Assembly (NCBI GenBank): GCA_033675265.1
Contig: JAUJYZ010000098.1
Coordinates: 1,566,001-1,630,000 of the forward strand
Length of the DNA: 64,000 bases
Source of the DNA: Actinostola sp. cb2023
Lineage: Eukaryota; Cnidaria; Anthozoa; Actiniaria; Actinostolidae
Direction: 5' to 3'
Shown here: in pieces, positions 1 to 11,660 of the stretch
Numbering within the stretch: the first letter of the stretch is position 1
Layout: each line of letters begins with the position of its first letter
Program-made: the position numbers and the translations under genes
The notes under the pieces: generated by a model
What the model was told of the DNA's origin: nothing
Database searches by the model: none
What the model saw: only the letters and a program-made list of their open reading frames with translations

Positions 1-2119
1 CTTGCAAGGTTCAAATATCAGATGTATTACTATATATGTTCTATAAAGTGAATTTAATAGCTATAATCATCATCAGTTTCCTCTAGGCGACTGATGACAC
101 TAATAAATTATTATTGCATTTATTCGTAAGTGCAACTGATAATATTATTTCTTGAAGTCTTAATCATTCAGACTTTCTGCAATGTTTTGCCATAATTTTG
201 CAGGATAAAACATCCCAGATCACCTGACATTTTGGCTATGCTACAATACATTGTAAAACACACAACTTGGTTCTGTTACTTTCTAAAAGTTACAGTCAAA
301 ATATCTCTGTGCTATCATGTTACACTATTGAATGACTTGCCAATGTTTTCGAGTACTAGTACTACACTGCATCATCACAGATTTCTATCTCCTAGTGTTG
401 CAGATAATGTTCTTTACTAGTATGTCATAATTCAGATTGTCCACTGGAATAGTGCAGGTAATAAGAGCCCTCTTTTCAACAATTTCACGTACACTTACAA
501 CGCAGTTGGCAATGAACAGATATTTTCAGGAACTCATACAGTTACATACAAATAGTGCAATGGTTTAGAGTTGTATACCGTGGAATATCCCATGTCACAT
601 GTATTTTCAAAGTATACAAGTGTCTATATGCAAGTGACAGTTGGAATATTACAAGGCTTAGAAAATATCAGAACAGTATCAGAAGTGTGTAATACTACAA
701 AATATGCAAATTCTTAATTCTTTCTGATTGGCTGTATTTTCTACAATATAGATGATGTGGCATAAAATGAAATTTCCAGCATTTGATTAATAGTTTGTTA
801 AAGTGTGACAAGTATTGAATGACACTGCATGTTACACATTTTGTAGTCACACCTTCACATACATGTAGCGACATACACATATCCTTTCTCTCCTTTCTCA
901 AAAAATGCTTACATGTAGGTGAAATAGAGAGGGAATACAGTAAAAAATAACTGACCACACAAATTTGCATGGACATGACATGAACTTACTTATAGTCCAA
1001 TATTAATACTTTATGGAATCCTATGGACAGTTACAGTGCAGACTAACATAATTAACAAAGATTTCTTTCAAAAACTATGGTTATGGCTCCAGCCATACAA
1101 AGAATATTATTTAGTACATAACAACTCATGAACCAACATATAGCATGCGATCTGATTGGTTTTCTATCTTGGGCTATTCGACGTTTGCATAAACCATCCA
1201 GTGGTCTATCGCAAATCCTGCAATCTGATTGGTTGGCTACTAGTGGTCTATCAGCTCATAGACCCCGAGTAGAGGTAAACAAACAAAATGGCCACTTCGT
1301 CGTCACGTTTTGCTAATGTTTTGGAGGAGTTTCTCGACAAATTATTGTATGTTGCTTGTTTCTGTCATTTTCTACTGACCTACTGGATGGTTTATGCTAA
1401 AACAATTTGACTACTTGTTCTTGTTTTCCTTGAGGATAGTCAACTCGGCGCTATGCGCCTTGTTGGCTATTGCCTCATAGAAACCTCGAACTCATAGTCT
1501 AATAATATTGTTAATTATCCACTCGGGATAATGCAGCTGACAAGATGACGGGTGTAAACTCTCACCTTGCCACAGTTTCAGAATCAATAATGTTTTGATA
1601 TTGAAATATAATTTTGAGGTTCCAGAGTTGGTATTTACTAAAATGATATCCAATTTGCCTTCGGCAAATATTGTTAATTATTCTACATGTACATGTATCT
1701 AAACCTCAGTGTAGGAAGCCAATGACTTCTTCACAAAACAGTATTAAGCATATGACATCCAACATACCTCTTGTTATAACATATCTCCGTTATATCAAAT
1801 GTAGCTACAAATATTGCATATAATGATACCAATTTTGCAGTGAAATCAAATAGAGATAGTAATATTGCAGTCTGATATACTAAGAAATTGTGTTGTGTGT
1901 CGTAAAATATTCTTCTTTCATATTAATAGATAAAAAACATTTATTTGGATCGGTATGTTCCATTCATTCAATACAAAATGTATAATATTTAAATTTAAAT
2001 TACTCTGTGACTTTGGTAATAAAATAGCTGAATTCTAGATATAAAAATAAATGGTTTTTCCAATCAATGGTATAAACCCAACATCTACGTAAAAACTGGT
2101 GGTGAGATAGATATACATA
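1..2119. other. Region downstream of the CTDSP-like gene, no gene recognised
   Basis: No convincing coding region is seen. A minus-strand AATAAA (plus TTTATT at 1940-1945) lies about 175 bases past the phosphatase stop and could be its polyadenylation signal. Around 1128-1380 is repeat-like DNA that includes an ATG at 1288 followed by about 20 codons (MATSSSRF...). This faintly recalls the start of Crypton-derived (KIAA1958-like) proteins common in marine invertebrates, but it is too short to call. Confidence 0.4.
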
Positions 2120-5100
2120 CTAACTGAGTTGATTGTGATTTCTGAAGGAGCTCAAGTGAACTGTTCGTAAATAGGAACAGACATCCTCAGTCTCACGCAT
2201 GGCTTCAAAGAAGGGAATAAGATTAAGAAGCTCAATGTCATTTGGATCATCAAACCAGGATGCCACAGGAACCTGGAATTGAAATAGTGTCAATAATTTA
2301 ACAGATGCCACGCATGCTCTTATTGGTCAATTAGCGGGCCGTAACTTCCTGTACGGCCCACTGAAAACAGAAAAGTAAGAAAAAGCTAAATAATAAATAT
2401 CTTATTAACCTCGCTTGCTCTGTCTGTATGGGAAGTTATGGATCCTCGTTTTTTCCTACTTTTTATGGCCCGCACACTACGTGCTAGGGCCATAAGGCTG
2501 TGTGGAAAAAAACTTGGTCCATAACTTCCTGTATGTAGGAATTTTTGCACATGACCATGGTTGCTACCCAATTGGTTCCATGTGCCACATCTCAAAAAAG
2601 TAGTTTTTTTTTTCGAAACAATTTGTATTGATAAAAGCTCTCCTAATTCAACATCCCCCTACATGATTAGTATGTTATCATCATGTACTTACAGCATTCT
2701 CTGGATGAAAACTGTACGATGCTGGTGAATTATCAATAATAATACATTGTTTTAAATCTCTTCCTAATTTGCTCAAATCCTAAAAACAGTAACAATAACA
2801 AACTGTAAACAATACAAGAATCATGACAATAATCATTTTTCATATTTAATCTAGTATTTAGTTTTAAGTTTTAATTTACTTATTCACACTTGTAAGTTTA
2901 ATAGATTGTAAAGCGCCTCTGGACATTTTATGGAAGAGGTGCTACATTGTATATAAGAAATATATACAATGTAGCATATAGAGGTTATTTACCGACTGGG
3001 AGGTCCGTACAGGGGAAAACTGTGCCCGAGGTCTTGAAAGTGCTGACCGAGGCCGAAGGCCCGAGGTCAGCAGAACAAGGGCACAGTTTTTCCCTGTACG
3101 GACCGACCTATGTCGGTAAATAACTTTTTTTTTTTTTTTCTAGGATACCGGACCGTAGGATACCGGACCGTGGTCAGATATAGAGAATTCCGCCCGCTTC
3201 AACAACCAATCAGAGCGCACGATTTCTTAGGATACTGGACTGAAAAAAAAAAAAATTTATTTATTACAGTATGTGTTTCTAATTGTGAACAGTTCTAATT
3301 GTGAACACTTTTCAGTAAAAGTGCCGTTTTTATATCGTAAAGTAAGATCGACAAAAAATATTTCACCCAAGCAAATATTGATTTATTTTCAATCATTCAA
3401 TGCTATTTTGGGCTTCCTGACATTTATTCCGTGCAAAATTTCAACTTTAATTCAAGGTAAGCTGACGACTGTTGTTTACAAATTCGAATTTTAAGCGCGC
3501 CTTTATGATTCTCAGTGGGGAAAGTTTGCTTTTTCTTTCTAAAAACACAAAGTTTGGAGTTTGTTTTTATATGAGCTAAAAGGTAAATAATAACACTTTT
3601 CTTTACAAAACAATCAATCGAAAAGTGTTGAAAATGAACGAGCAGCATCGGAATGAAAAATTGTGTGTGTTTTTGCGATGTGCATCTAATTGTAAACACG
3701 CATATGCTCACGCATAACTTGGCACTTCATAACATATGTAGTTCTTGAGATATAGAGTAAAATTGCCGCTAATGTACCTGCACTGGTACAATAGCAAATA
3801 TTGAGAAGGAAATATGTATAAGAAGTCCACGTTTGTGATACAAATTTGCGCTATTGCGTTGTTAGCAATTGCATGAGCGTGATGAACGGCATGCATCAAT
3901 GAACATGCAAACACCTCAGCAATTTAGCGTTGCTGTCTGACTTCACTTCGTTTTTAAAATTTTCTATCATTCGTATCGAAATAACACGAACATAAATATT
4001 GTTTTAAGACAACTTGGAACTTGTACATCGAATTGCAAGGCTTGAAATCGATAATAATACACAATATTAAGCCATTAAAAAGCAAGCCAAAAGTGTTCAC
4101 AATTACAAACAACTGTTCACCATTAGAACCACCAACGGACATGATATAATAAAATATATTTAGAAAAGTTCAATAATGAATAAAACGAAACTTAATCACA
4201 TGTTAGCTGAAGTGTAGAGCTAATTTATAGCAAAGGTTCAGGATAATCGTACCATATGTTGACGAGAAATATCATCAAGTGCAAAAAGTGTTCACAATTA
4301 GAACCACATACTGTGCAAAGAGAGTGTTTTTTTCCACATTCTATTTGTCATGGTTATTCCCAAGTATGACATCTTAGACAATACAATAATCAATAATATT
4401 AGTCACTATGGTTACCTTACCAAGACACTACATTTTATATTACCTTAACATAATTCCCTCTATGGTAAACACATGACTCCCTGAAAAGTCTAGCTTTGAA
4501 GGTTCCATGTTTATCTAACAAATCTGATACAGGATCTGCATACTGCAAAGAGACATGAAATATATCAATGAAAAATGCAGTAAAAGGTAATGCAATTTGT
4601 TGTTTTGAGTACTAGAGTAGAAACCAAGATACAAAATGGGGGCCCACCAAATTCGTTTGGATGCTATGAATTTTCAAACATAAGCTTTCATCCATCTTTT
4701 TGAACAAAAAATGGACAACAAAATACAAACTCTCTCCATATATGTCTGTTCGTAATTATCAATGTAAGCATGTGATGCATATATATGTAAATGTAATGTT
4801 ATCCTTTTCTTATATTTATTGATACATGTATGCATCAACGTCGTAAGGTCAAAAAGGTGTGTTCGTGATCACTGTTCACAATGAATAATGGTGAAGCTTT
4901 AAAAAGTACTGGTTTAGCAATATTCTAAAATCTAATATTAGTAATTAAATATACAATAGTACACCCTGTCTGTGAACCCTTTATCTACATGTACATGTAC
5001 CACAGTGAAGAACATGCTTATTTAAAATAAATAATCAGTCTGATATTATTATTTATGTTTACATTTTTTTGTTTATGTGTTTATATGTATGTATTTTAAA

Positions 5101-8100
5101 TAAGCTTTTATATTTATCTAAGTGTCTTTAATATTTCCTGAAAAAAGTATGTAAAATATAATGAATGCATACACCATGCATTACCTACCTTTGCTAAACT
5201 TGCAGTAAAAAGAATACATTCAAATAATTCCCCCATTCGTTTGAGAAACTCATCCACATATGGTCTTTTTAATACATATACCTTGGGGGGAAATGTTAAA
5301 TACTGAGATTCAATTATTTAAAAACACATCATCATAAATCAATCTAAATTTTGTCTCCCAACATTGATCTCTATTAGCTTCATCCAATTGAATAGCCTGA
5401 GAAGATCAGCTACTTTTTGGCTGGACATTGTAATATTTTGTTCTGGTCGTTCTGGTTTCAGTGAGTTTAATTTATAAGTGCAAATAATGTGATTACCAGC
5501 AAGCTGATAAAATGACGTCACAGTACAGGATTTCTGCTCTCACAATGCAGATGTTTCTTTGCGTGAGATCCCCATGGTGCAAGCCCCAAAAAGTGGCTGA
5601 CCTTCACAGGCTACCAATATTATCATTAATAATTATTGTATCTTCACACAACTTTGCAATCTTTAATTACAGACTACAAAATACAGTTATGACAGATACA
5701 TGTACGTAGTGGGACATTTGCAATCTTTCCTCAAGCATTTTGTGATCTTTTGACATTCCAAAATCTTACCCATCCCTCCTCAGTCCTACAAACCAAACTT
5801 TAACGATTTTAGAAAGTTCAGTCAATGCCTAGAAGACTGCAGGAAAAGCTAGTAGGAGAAAGCTCTCACCTGATGAACTGTACCATCTATTTCAACTGGA
5901 ACAATAAAGTCTGCACCACTGACAGGCTACAATTAAAACAACATTATTATTTTTGAATCGTTCTGGTGGTCAAGATGTACATCACGCTGTTGCCAAATGT
6001 CATTCTTCTTATTAATAATTTTATTCTACTCTTACAAAAAGACAAAATAAATACACGTTAAAGTTCACCTTAAAAGAGCTGTGTACTAAAGTTTCATCCA
6101 GATCAATCACAACACATTTCTTGCCCATATCCTGATGTCTGACAGGTGGTAGGAGATAATGACATGACTGAAGATAAATGTGACAAAAAACATTAGACCC
6201 ATACATGTACAAAGTACTCCGTCCGATATAGTCAAATCCGTAATAACTGGCCACCTACCACTTACATGTATTAAGCAGCCACCCCCTATTATACGGCCAG
6301 TTATCAAAGTCCAAAAACTATTGTTTACTGTAAAATCTCTGTCCATTAAATGGCCAACCCATATTAAATGCAGGTCCATAGCCGACCAAAATCTCTTCTG
6401 AGGCACTTTTGCTAGTGCAGCCGAAAATAAATAAATAAAATCGATAGGGCTTTATTTTATCATTTTAAATCTGACAATTTTTAAAGTTTATATTCCTGGC
6501 CTATCCAATTGAACAAAATCGAATGAAAAATCAATCGAACTCAATCGAGCCAATCGAACATAATCGAACATATAATTGTTCGGGGAGTTCAATTATAGAA
6601 CCAATCGAACTCACTCGAACTACATGTACTATATAGTCAATCGAACGTAATTGAACTGAATCAGTCCGATTTTGTTCGATTACTGATGTTTGGTATTCTT
6701 TCAGCCTGGATGATTAAATAATGCTAAGAAAAGTGCAAACATTTTATTGGTACACACACAATGAAGAAATATTACATCGGTTCAACCCTGGATTAGATTT
6801 AGCCTCATTTATGAACAGGCTCTTTCTCCGGGCTCTTTCTAAAAATGGCCCAGTTGACTCCTGTGCCAATTACTTTGAATGCTTTACCCTTTCACCATTT
6901 TTAATAGTGACTTTAACTATGCATTTGAAGCTGATTGCTTTCATTCAGTTGTTCGAGTGTGGAGTAGAACACATAGTACGAGATGTACCTCAACTCAAGT
7001 GTGAACAGCCTTTGTCAGTCTGATCGAATGATCAAGCAGAATTTGACCTAAAGGTCACAAAGTAAAATGCATATGAACCGTCGTGAGTCAGTTTCGGGAA
7101 CATTGCTGATGCAAATCCCGGGAAAATGAAAATCAGATATCAGTTGAGCAATTAAATGAAGAGTTCGATAATCGAACGTTCGATTGTGTTCGATTGGTAA
7201 AATTTTTGGGTGAGTTCGATTATGTTTGATTGGCGAACTCAATCGAATTTAATCGAACAATTGAATTTGATTAGTTCGATTGAGTTTGATTACCGAACAT
7301 TCGATTGGATAGGCCGGGTATATTTTATTTACAACATTCATTTATTTTAATATGATTGTAATTAAGCGCATTGAGATTTTTATAATATGTGCTATATAAA
7401 TATTTATTATTATTATTATTACATAGACAGTCTAGACGACAGAGCCTTTTTCTCTTAATTCAGTTTTATAAAATCAGTGATGTTTTAATAGCTACGGTCC
7501 TAAAATGGTCACTTGCCATTTACCAGAGGATGGCCAACTGTATTATATGAAACATCCCTTTTCAACTAAAGCAATATGTTGAAATAAGAATTATTCAGCC
7601 TGTCAAAAGCTACAAATCAGGCCTAAAAAAGAATCCAAAGTCCCTCAACAAATTGTACATAAACCTTGAATACCTTGGCCCGGTTTCTGAAAGCCCGATT
7701 AGTCTGAATCCAGGTTGCAAGACCATGAACATGTGCAATAATGGAACTTGAATAATTTTTATTTTGATGACGTCATGCACGGGCGATCTTTTTTGAAAAG
7801 AAACTCCAAAACTACACGGTAAAATCTTTTCATAAATTTATTTGTAATATAAAGCTACAGTAATTAACATAATATGAAAAAAATTGGTACTACAGATTTT
7901 TCTTTATTTTGCAAAATCGATATTTTGCAATATTTTGGATTCTGTAGTGCGGAATGTTTCAGTTCTTTGTCAAATGAAAGGTGAAGTGTAGAATTTTCAT
8001 AATGAAAAGTATTAAAAAGATTCACCGTGTAAACCGTGCATTTTTATTGAATTTATGAGAAAAATGACCTTTGTTAAAGCTGGCATGGCGTTGCTATGGT

Positions 8101-9782
8101 AACCTTTCGAGTGATCATTTTCATATAAAACGATTCCCCAACTCATGATCTGTCATATGGTTGGCTGAACGGGTGTCAAATTATACATCTGTATTACTAT
8201 AAGACGCTTTTTACATTTGGTATAAAGGCCCTTAAAACTATATGGAGCCTCCTTAATCCTGGGTTACAGGAACCTAGCCAGGAAGAGAGAAGTGATTGTT
8301 TTCCTGTATATAAATACACAATAAATTATTGTATAATCTGTTTGAACAACTTCTTGATTTATTGATATCATCTTAAAAGCTTTATCACATTGTCAATTTT
8401 AGCCGAGTATTATACAATTATTCACATACTAGTGATACTAATGATCTGGTTGTTGTTGTGCTGCATGTAATATTTTAGTAAATCTAGATCAAGAAGGGAT
8501 CTTCGCTCAGAAGTCATTATTACAACTAGCGGAAATATCATTACACGGTAAGCTTATATGCCCGTTTACTCGTTCGTGCAGTATTATTGGTGGTTTATAC
8601 TAACATTATGCCTCAATATATTCAGAAATAATAAAATTCAGCAACGTCCGCCATAGTAAGTTAAGGTAATCCACGTAGAAAAAGAATGGACCAAAATTTG
8701 ACAAGATTCAAGTGAGACTGACTCTGAGACTCAAAAGCACTGCATGCAGCCGTTGCCATTGGCTTCTTTACCAAAGAAGCTTTGTTATCGTATTCAAGGT
8801 TTAATTCAAAATCTGTAGTAGCTACCTTGTTTAATAAATAACGTGCTCCCGTTGTTGTTGTTATTGTTGTTGTTATTGATTAAAAAGCGACGAATACAAC
8901 AGTGCATGACTTTATAGCTGCAAAATGAAAATTAGATCGATTCCATTTCATGCATAACGGCTTTGCTTCCTTGGTCTTCCTTCCATCCCCCGCTAACAAA
9001 ATACATTACGAATTTGAAATTACATCCGAAATTTTGAAGGTTTTAGGACATACAATGTATAAAGGAAAAGGGATCTCGTATATACCCTTACTTCCTGACC
9101 GTTTATTGTTATACCGTAGAATATGAATGAGCCGACATTACAACAATACAAGCATTTTCGAATAAGAAGAAGATGCATACATTTTGAAGGCTAGAAGTGC
9201 TATTAGTGACACTTGGAAGTAACTCTACTGTAGTCTGCACTGACTGCAATCATGTTTTTGGCTTCATATATTTAACTAAATGGCTCAGTATTATTTCTCA
9301 AGTAAAAACATGAACATAGCATGCAAACCTGAAGTGTGTACATAAGCTTAAATCGGGAGGTATGATTAGAGATTATGCAAAGAATGAACGGCAGCGCCAA
9401 AAGCAAAAGATCAAACAAACCTCTCATTTCGACAAGGGTGCAAGCGTCTACGAGGGCTTCGAAACCCTTCATACAACATAAAATATCTCACCTTTGCATC
9501 GGTCTCGTCATTTATAGTGTTAGCATTATGGTTATTATGATTTGTGCTGTGAGTTGCTACGACTGTGCACGGAGCTGCGGTTGATTGAGACCCAAAACAA
9601 CAGAAGAACGAAGAAAATATATTTCGATTGCGTGGTTTCTTGGCTATTGTAGAAGGTACTGCAATAAGAACGAAATTATTAGTAGAAAGTCGAAGAGTGT
9701 TGATTTTGAGAATAAAATCTATTGAGTTACATGTAATGCAGCTAGAACTGGGTGATTTCTGAGTAATGAAGCGTTCAACCAT
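2120..9782 (-). CDS. CTDSPL: CTD small phosphatase (SCP family, CTDSP/CTDSPL-like), complete, 8 exons
   Basis: Predicted 268-aa HAD-type serine phosphatase of the SCP family, which dephosphorylates the RNA polymerase II C-terminal domain and some phosphoproteins. Exons (minus): 9782-9731, 9658-9492, 6167-6069, 5926-5870, 5281-5189, 4542-4444, 2779-2693, 2272-2120. All junctions are GT-AG and phases close exactly. The catalytic DLDET motif is at residues 95-99 (D95 nucleophile, D97 acid/base). Other family blocks are [16 protein letters not shown], [49 protein letters not shown] and [17 protein letters not shown]. Residues near 30, FSSFFCCF, match the N-terminal cysteine motif of vertebrate CTDSPL. 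The start at 9782 gives MVERFITQ, like the IITQ start of vertebrate SCPs, so the 52-base first coding exon is likely right. The paralogue-level name (CTDSP1, 2 or L) is inferred; the family is secure. Introns carry several DNA-transposon remnants. Confidence 0.95.
2872..2966 (+). repeat. Retroposon 3' tail, CR1/L2/V-SINE-like
   Basis: A run reading AGATTGTAAAGCGCCTC, then a GGTGCTAC box and a TATATAAG end. This is the layout of the 3' tail shared by L2/CR1 LINEs and V-type SINEs (AAGCGC...GGCGCTATATAA). It lies in intron 7 of the phosphatase gene, and only the tail is recognisable. Confidence 0.45.
2981..3124. mobile_element. Palindromic MITE in phosphatase intron
   Basis: The left end GGTTATTTACCGACTGGGAG and the right end CTATGTCGGTAAATAAC are inverted. 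Inside, GTCCGTACAGGGGAAAACTG is mirrored by the segment CAGTTTTTCCCTGTACGGAC. The whole 144 bases form a foldback. A diverged relative is at 19299-19406. A T-run follows directly. Confidence 0.7.
3267..4313. mobile_element. About 1-kb non-autonomous DNA transposon with terminal inverted repeats
   Basis: The left end CAGTATGTGTTTCTAATTGT is mirrored at the right end (ACAATTAGAACCACATACTG). Sub-terminal AATTGTGAACA motifs occur on both sides. No transposase is visible inside. The element fills much of intron 6 of the phosphatase gene. Confidence 0.6.
6230..6410. repeat. Degenerate DNA-transposon fragment
   Basis: Repeated 'TGGCCA', 'ACGGCCAG' and 'ATGGCCAACCC' motifs resemble the terminal parts of pogo/Tigger-like elements. 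A related stretch is at about 38880-38955. The boundaries are uncertain. Confidence 0.3.
6497..7318. mobile_element. About 820-bp TIR element rich in 'ATCGAAC' motifs
   Basis: It opens with CTGGCCTATCCAATTGAAC and closes with its near inverse TTCGATTGGATAGGCCGGG. Many direct and inverted 'aATCGAACt' / 'GTTCGATT' units fill the first 170 and last 180 bases. The central 300 bases are unique; a 100-codon ORF there shows no family likeness. It lies in intron 2 of the phosphatase gene. Confidence 0.65.
7345..7421 (+). repeat. CR1/L2-like 3' tail ending in (ATT)n
   Basis: ATTAAGCGCATTGAGATTTT, then GTGCTATATAAATATT, then (ATT)5. This is a typical LINE L2/CR1 or SINE tail with microsatellite end, directly abutting the 'ATCGAAC' element. 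Confidence 0.55.
8850..8880 (+). repeat. GTT/ATT trinucleotide microsatellite
   Basis: Short run of GTTGTTGTT interspersed with ATT, within intron 2 of the phosphatase gene. The rest of this long intron (7422-9491) holds nothing else I recognise. Confidence 0.6.
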
Positions 9783-11660
9783 GCCGATGGCTCCATATTT
9801 GCTATATACGTTGAACCAAAACAGACAATAAAGACCTACTTAGAACAGGCAAATGATAACCTTTCATTGGTTTGTAAAGCCAACCGATGACTTCTAACTT
9901 CTTGATTGTGATTCAAGAAGCCATAAACTAAATGAGACCAACATGTACACTGCCATTCGATTATCGCAAGTCAAGATTCCCAGGCAAAAGTACATTGCAC
10001 ATTTCCCTCAAAACTTACATTTGTCTTGTGTATAAGAGTTGGTAACTTCTCTAGCTTCTTCTTCTTTGTTTACTTGTGTTATAATGGACGTGTTGTCCAT
10101 TGGAACTGAGCCTCTTCGAGGCGCAATTTTGATTTTCCGTGAGCAAAATAGTAAAAATTTCGATTGTTTTTGCCGTATGTCCAAGTGATCTCTTCGGAAT
10201 TGTTATAAATTATGGGCTGTATTTCGAGAAGTTGATTGACAGCAATACGATACGAAATTGTTTAAGGACGATAGGCGATTGGGTAATCGTTTACTACATG
10301 CCATTTCAAAAGACGTAAGCCGGTTCATCTTCACATTGCAAACATATTTTGACTTTACAGTATATGTTTTTCTCAAAAGTACAGGTATATCATCTTATGC
10401 TATCGATCTGTGTACGGTGTAGCATAAATTATACTAAAAGCACTGTCACGTGACATGGAATAAATTATAGTCGTTTTCGTATGAGTGGGAAGTAGCTACG
10501 GTACGGTTATATCGCGCCATCATGCCGTATCCAAGCATTCTGATTGGTTGAGCGATGATTTTGCGTGCTGTGATTGGTTGAATAGATGTCTTCGATTCCG
10601 TACCGTAACCGTAACTCCGTACCGTAGGTTTCCCACTCATACGAAAACGACTCTATTGCAGAAAGTGTCAGTATCCCTTGAAAAATTATTCCAAACAAGG
10701 AACACCGATGATGACAATGATAACAACAATAATCATAACCACAATCAACAAAATGCACACGAACATGAGGATCAAAATTTATTCAAATGCAAATGTGCGC
10801 TACAAGGGCAATATACAGCTTATCTAGAAGAAACTCTCGTTTTTCACTAAGGTGAAACAAATAACAACTCGATTTAAATAATGTATCTTCTACAGTAATA
10901 CTTTTTTTTGTAATTGAATTACATTCTGTTTACAGATAGAGGGGAAATGAATGGTCTAATGACCAATGGTCGGGAAGTGAGTCAGTTCAGAAAAACGGAT
11001 CAAAATTGCGCGTAATTATGATTGCAGCGTGTGTCGACCTATGCAATTACGGTATTGCGACAAAACTTATTGAAGCACAGTGTGATCACACTTCTGACAC
11101 ACGCTGAAACTCGTGCGATTGTTGGCGATATTGCGCGCAAGTTGCACCTGTTTTACAAACTCACTTTTTTTTAATTTGAACAATTTCATACATAGATATA
11201 TGTGTCTTTTTTTGCGTGTGTGAGATTGTTCGAAGTAAAAATAACAAGTCTGCATGTAGAACTGGCTAGCGTATAATCAATCCATCTTTGAAAAAGTCAA
11301 CTCTTCAGAAATAAACTTTCCGAACTAGTGTTGAAGAGAGTTGGACTTAATTTCTTTGTACCGAATCAAATGGAAACATTTAGTGACACCAAACTAGTCG
11401 TCACTATAGCTGTAAGTGCCATAGACTCACACGTTATTCCCTGAGTTCTTACATGGAAAAATAGCTATGAATCGCCTGTATACACAAAACCCTTTATTTG
11501 AGCCCTCAAAAATGTAGTTTAAAATCGATAAAAAGCCGTAAAGAATTTGTAAGCCACAATGATTGCAATCATTATAAAAAGGGACTTATCAAAATGTCTC
11601 ATATAAATACTTAATTGATGTTTTCCTACAAATAACATAACTGATAACTGGTCTAAAGCC
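9783..11660. other. Spacer between phosphatase 5' end and guanylyl cyclase 3' end
   Basis: It should contain the phosphatase promoter and 5' UTR (minus strand, just above 9782), but no core-promoter motif stands out. It also holds a family-A MITE (10467-10656) and a small foldback around 11025-11108 (GCAGCGTGTGTC / GACACACGCTG). A minus-strand AATAAA (plus TTTATT 11493-11498) lies about 165 bases past the cyclase stop and is a candidate polyadenylation signal. Confidence 0.5.
10467..10656. mobile_element. Family-A palindromic MITE, copy 1
   Basis: Ends TCGTTTTCGTATGAGTGGGA and TCCCACTCATACGAAAACGA are perfect inverse complements, followed inward by TACGGTACGG / CCGTACCGTA. The interior carries TCTGATTGGTTGA twice. 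The same ends occur at 23028-23240 and 38077-38245. Confidence 0.85.

Noticed and set aside
6721..7023. 100-codon plus-strand frame
   Set aside because: Lies inside the 6497-7318 TIR element; no transposase or other domain recognised.
10485..10850. 121-codon plus-strand frame with Asn/Asp/His-rich stretch
   Set aside because: Begins inside a family-A MITE and ends in low-complexity DNA; not gene-like.
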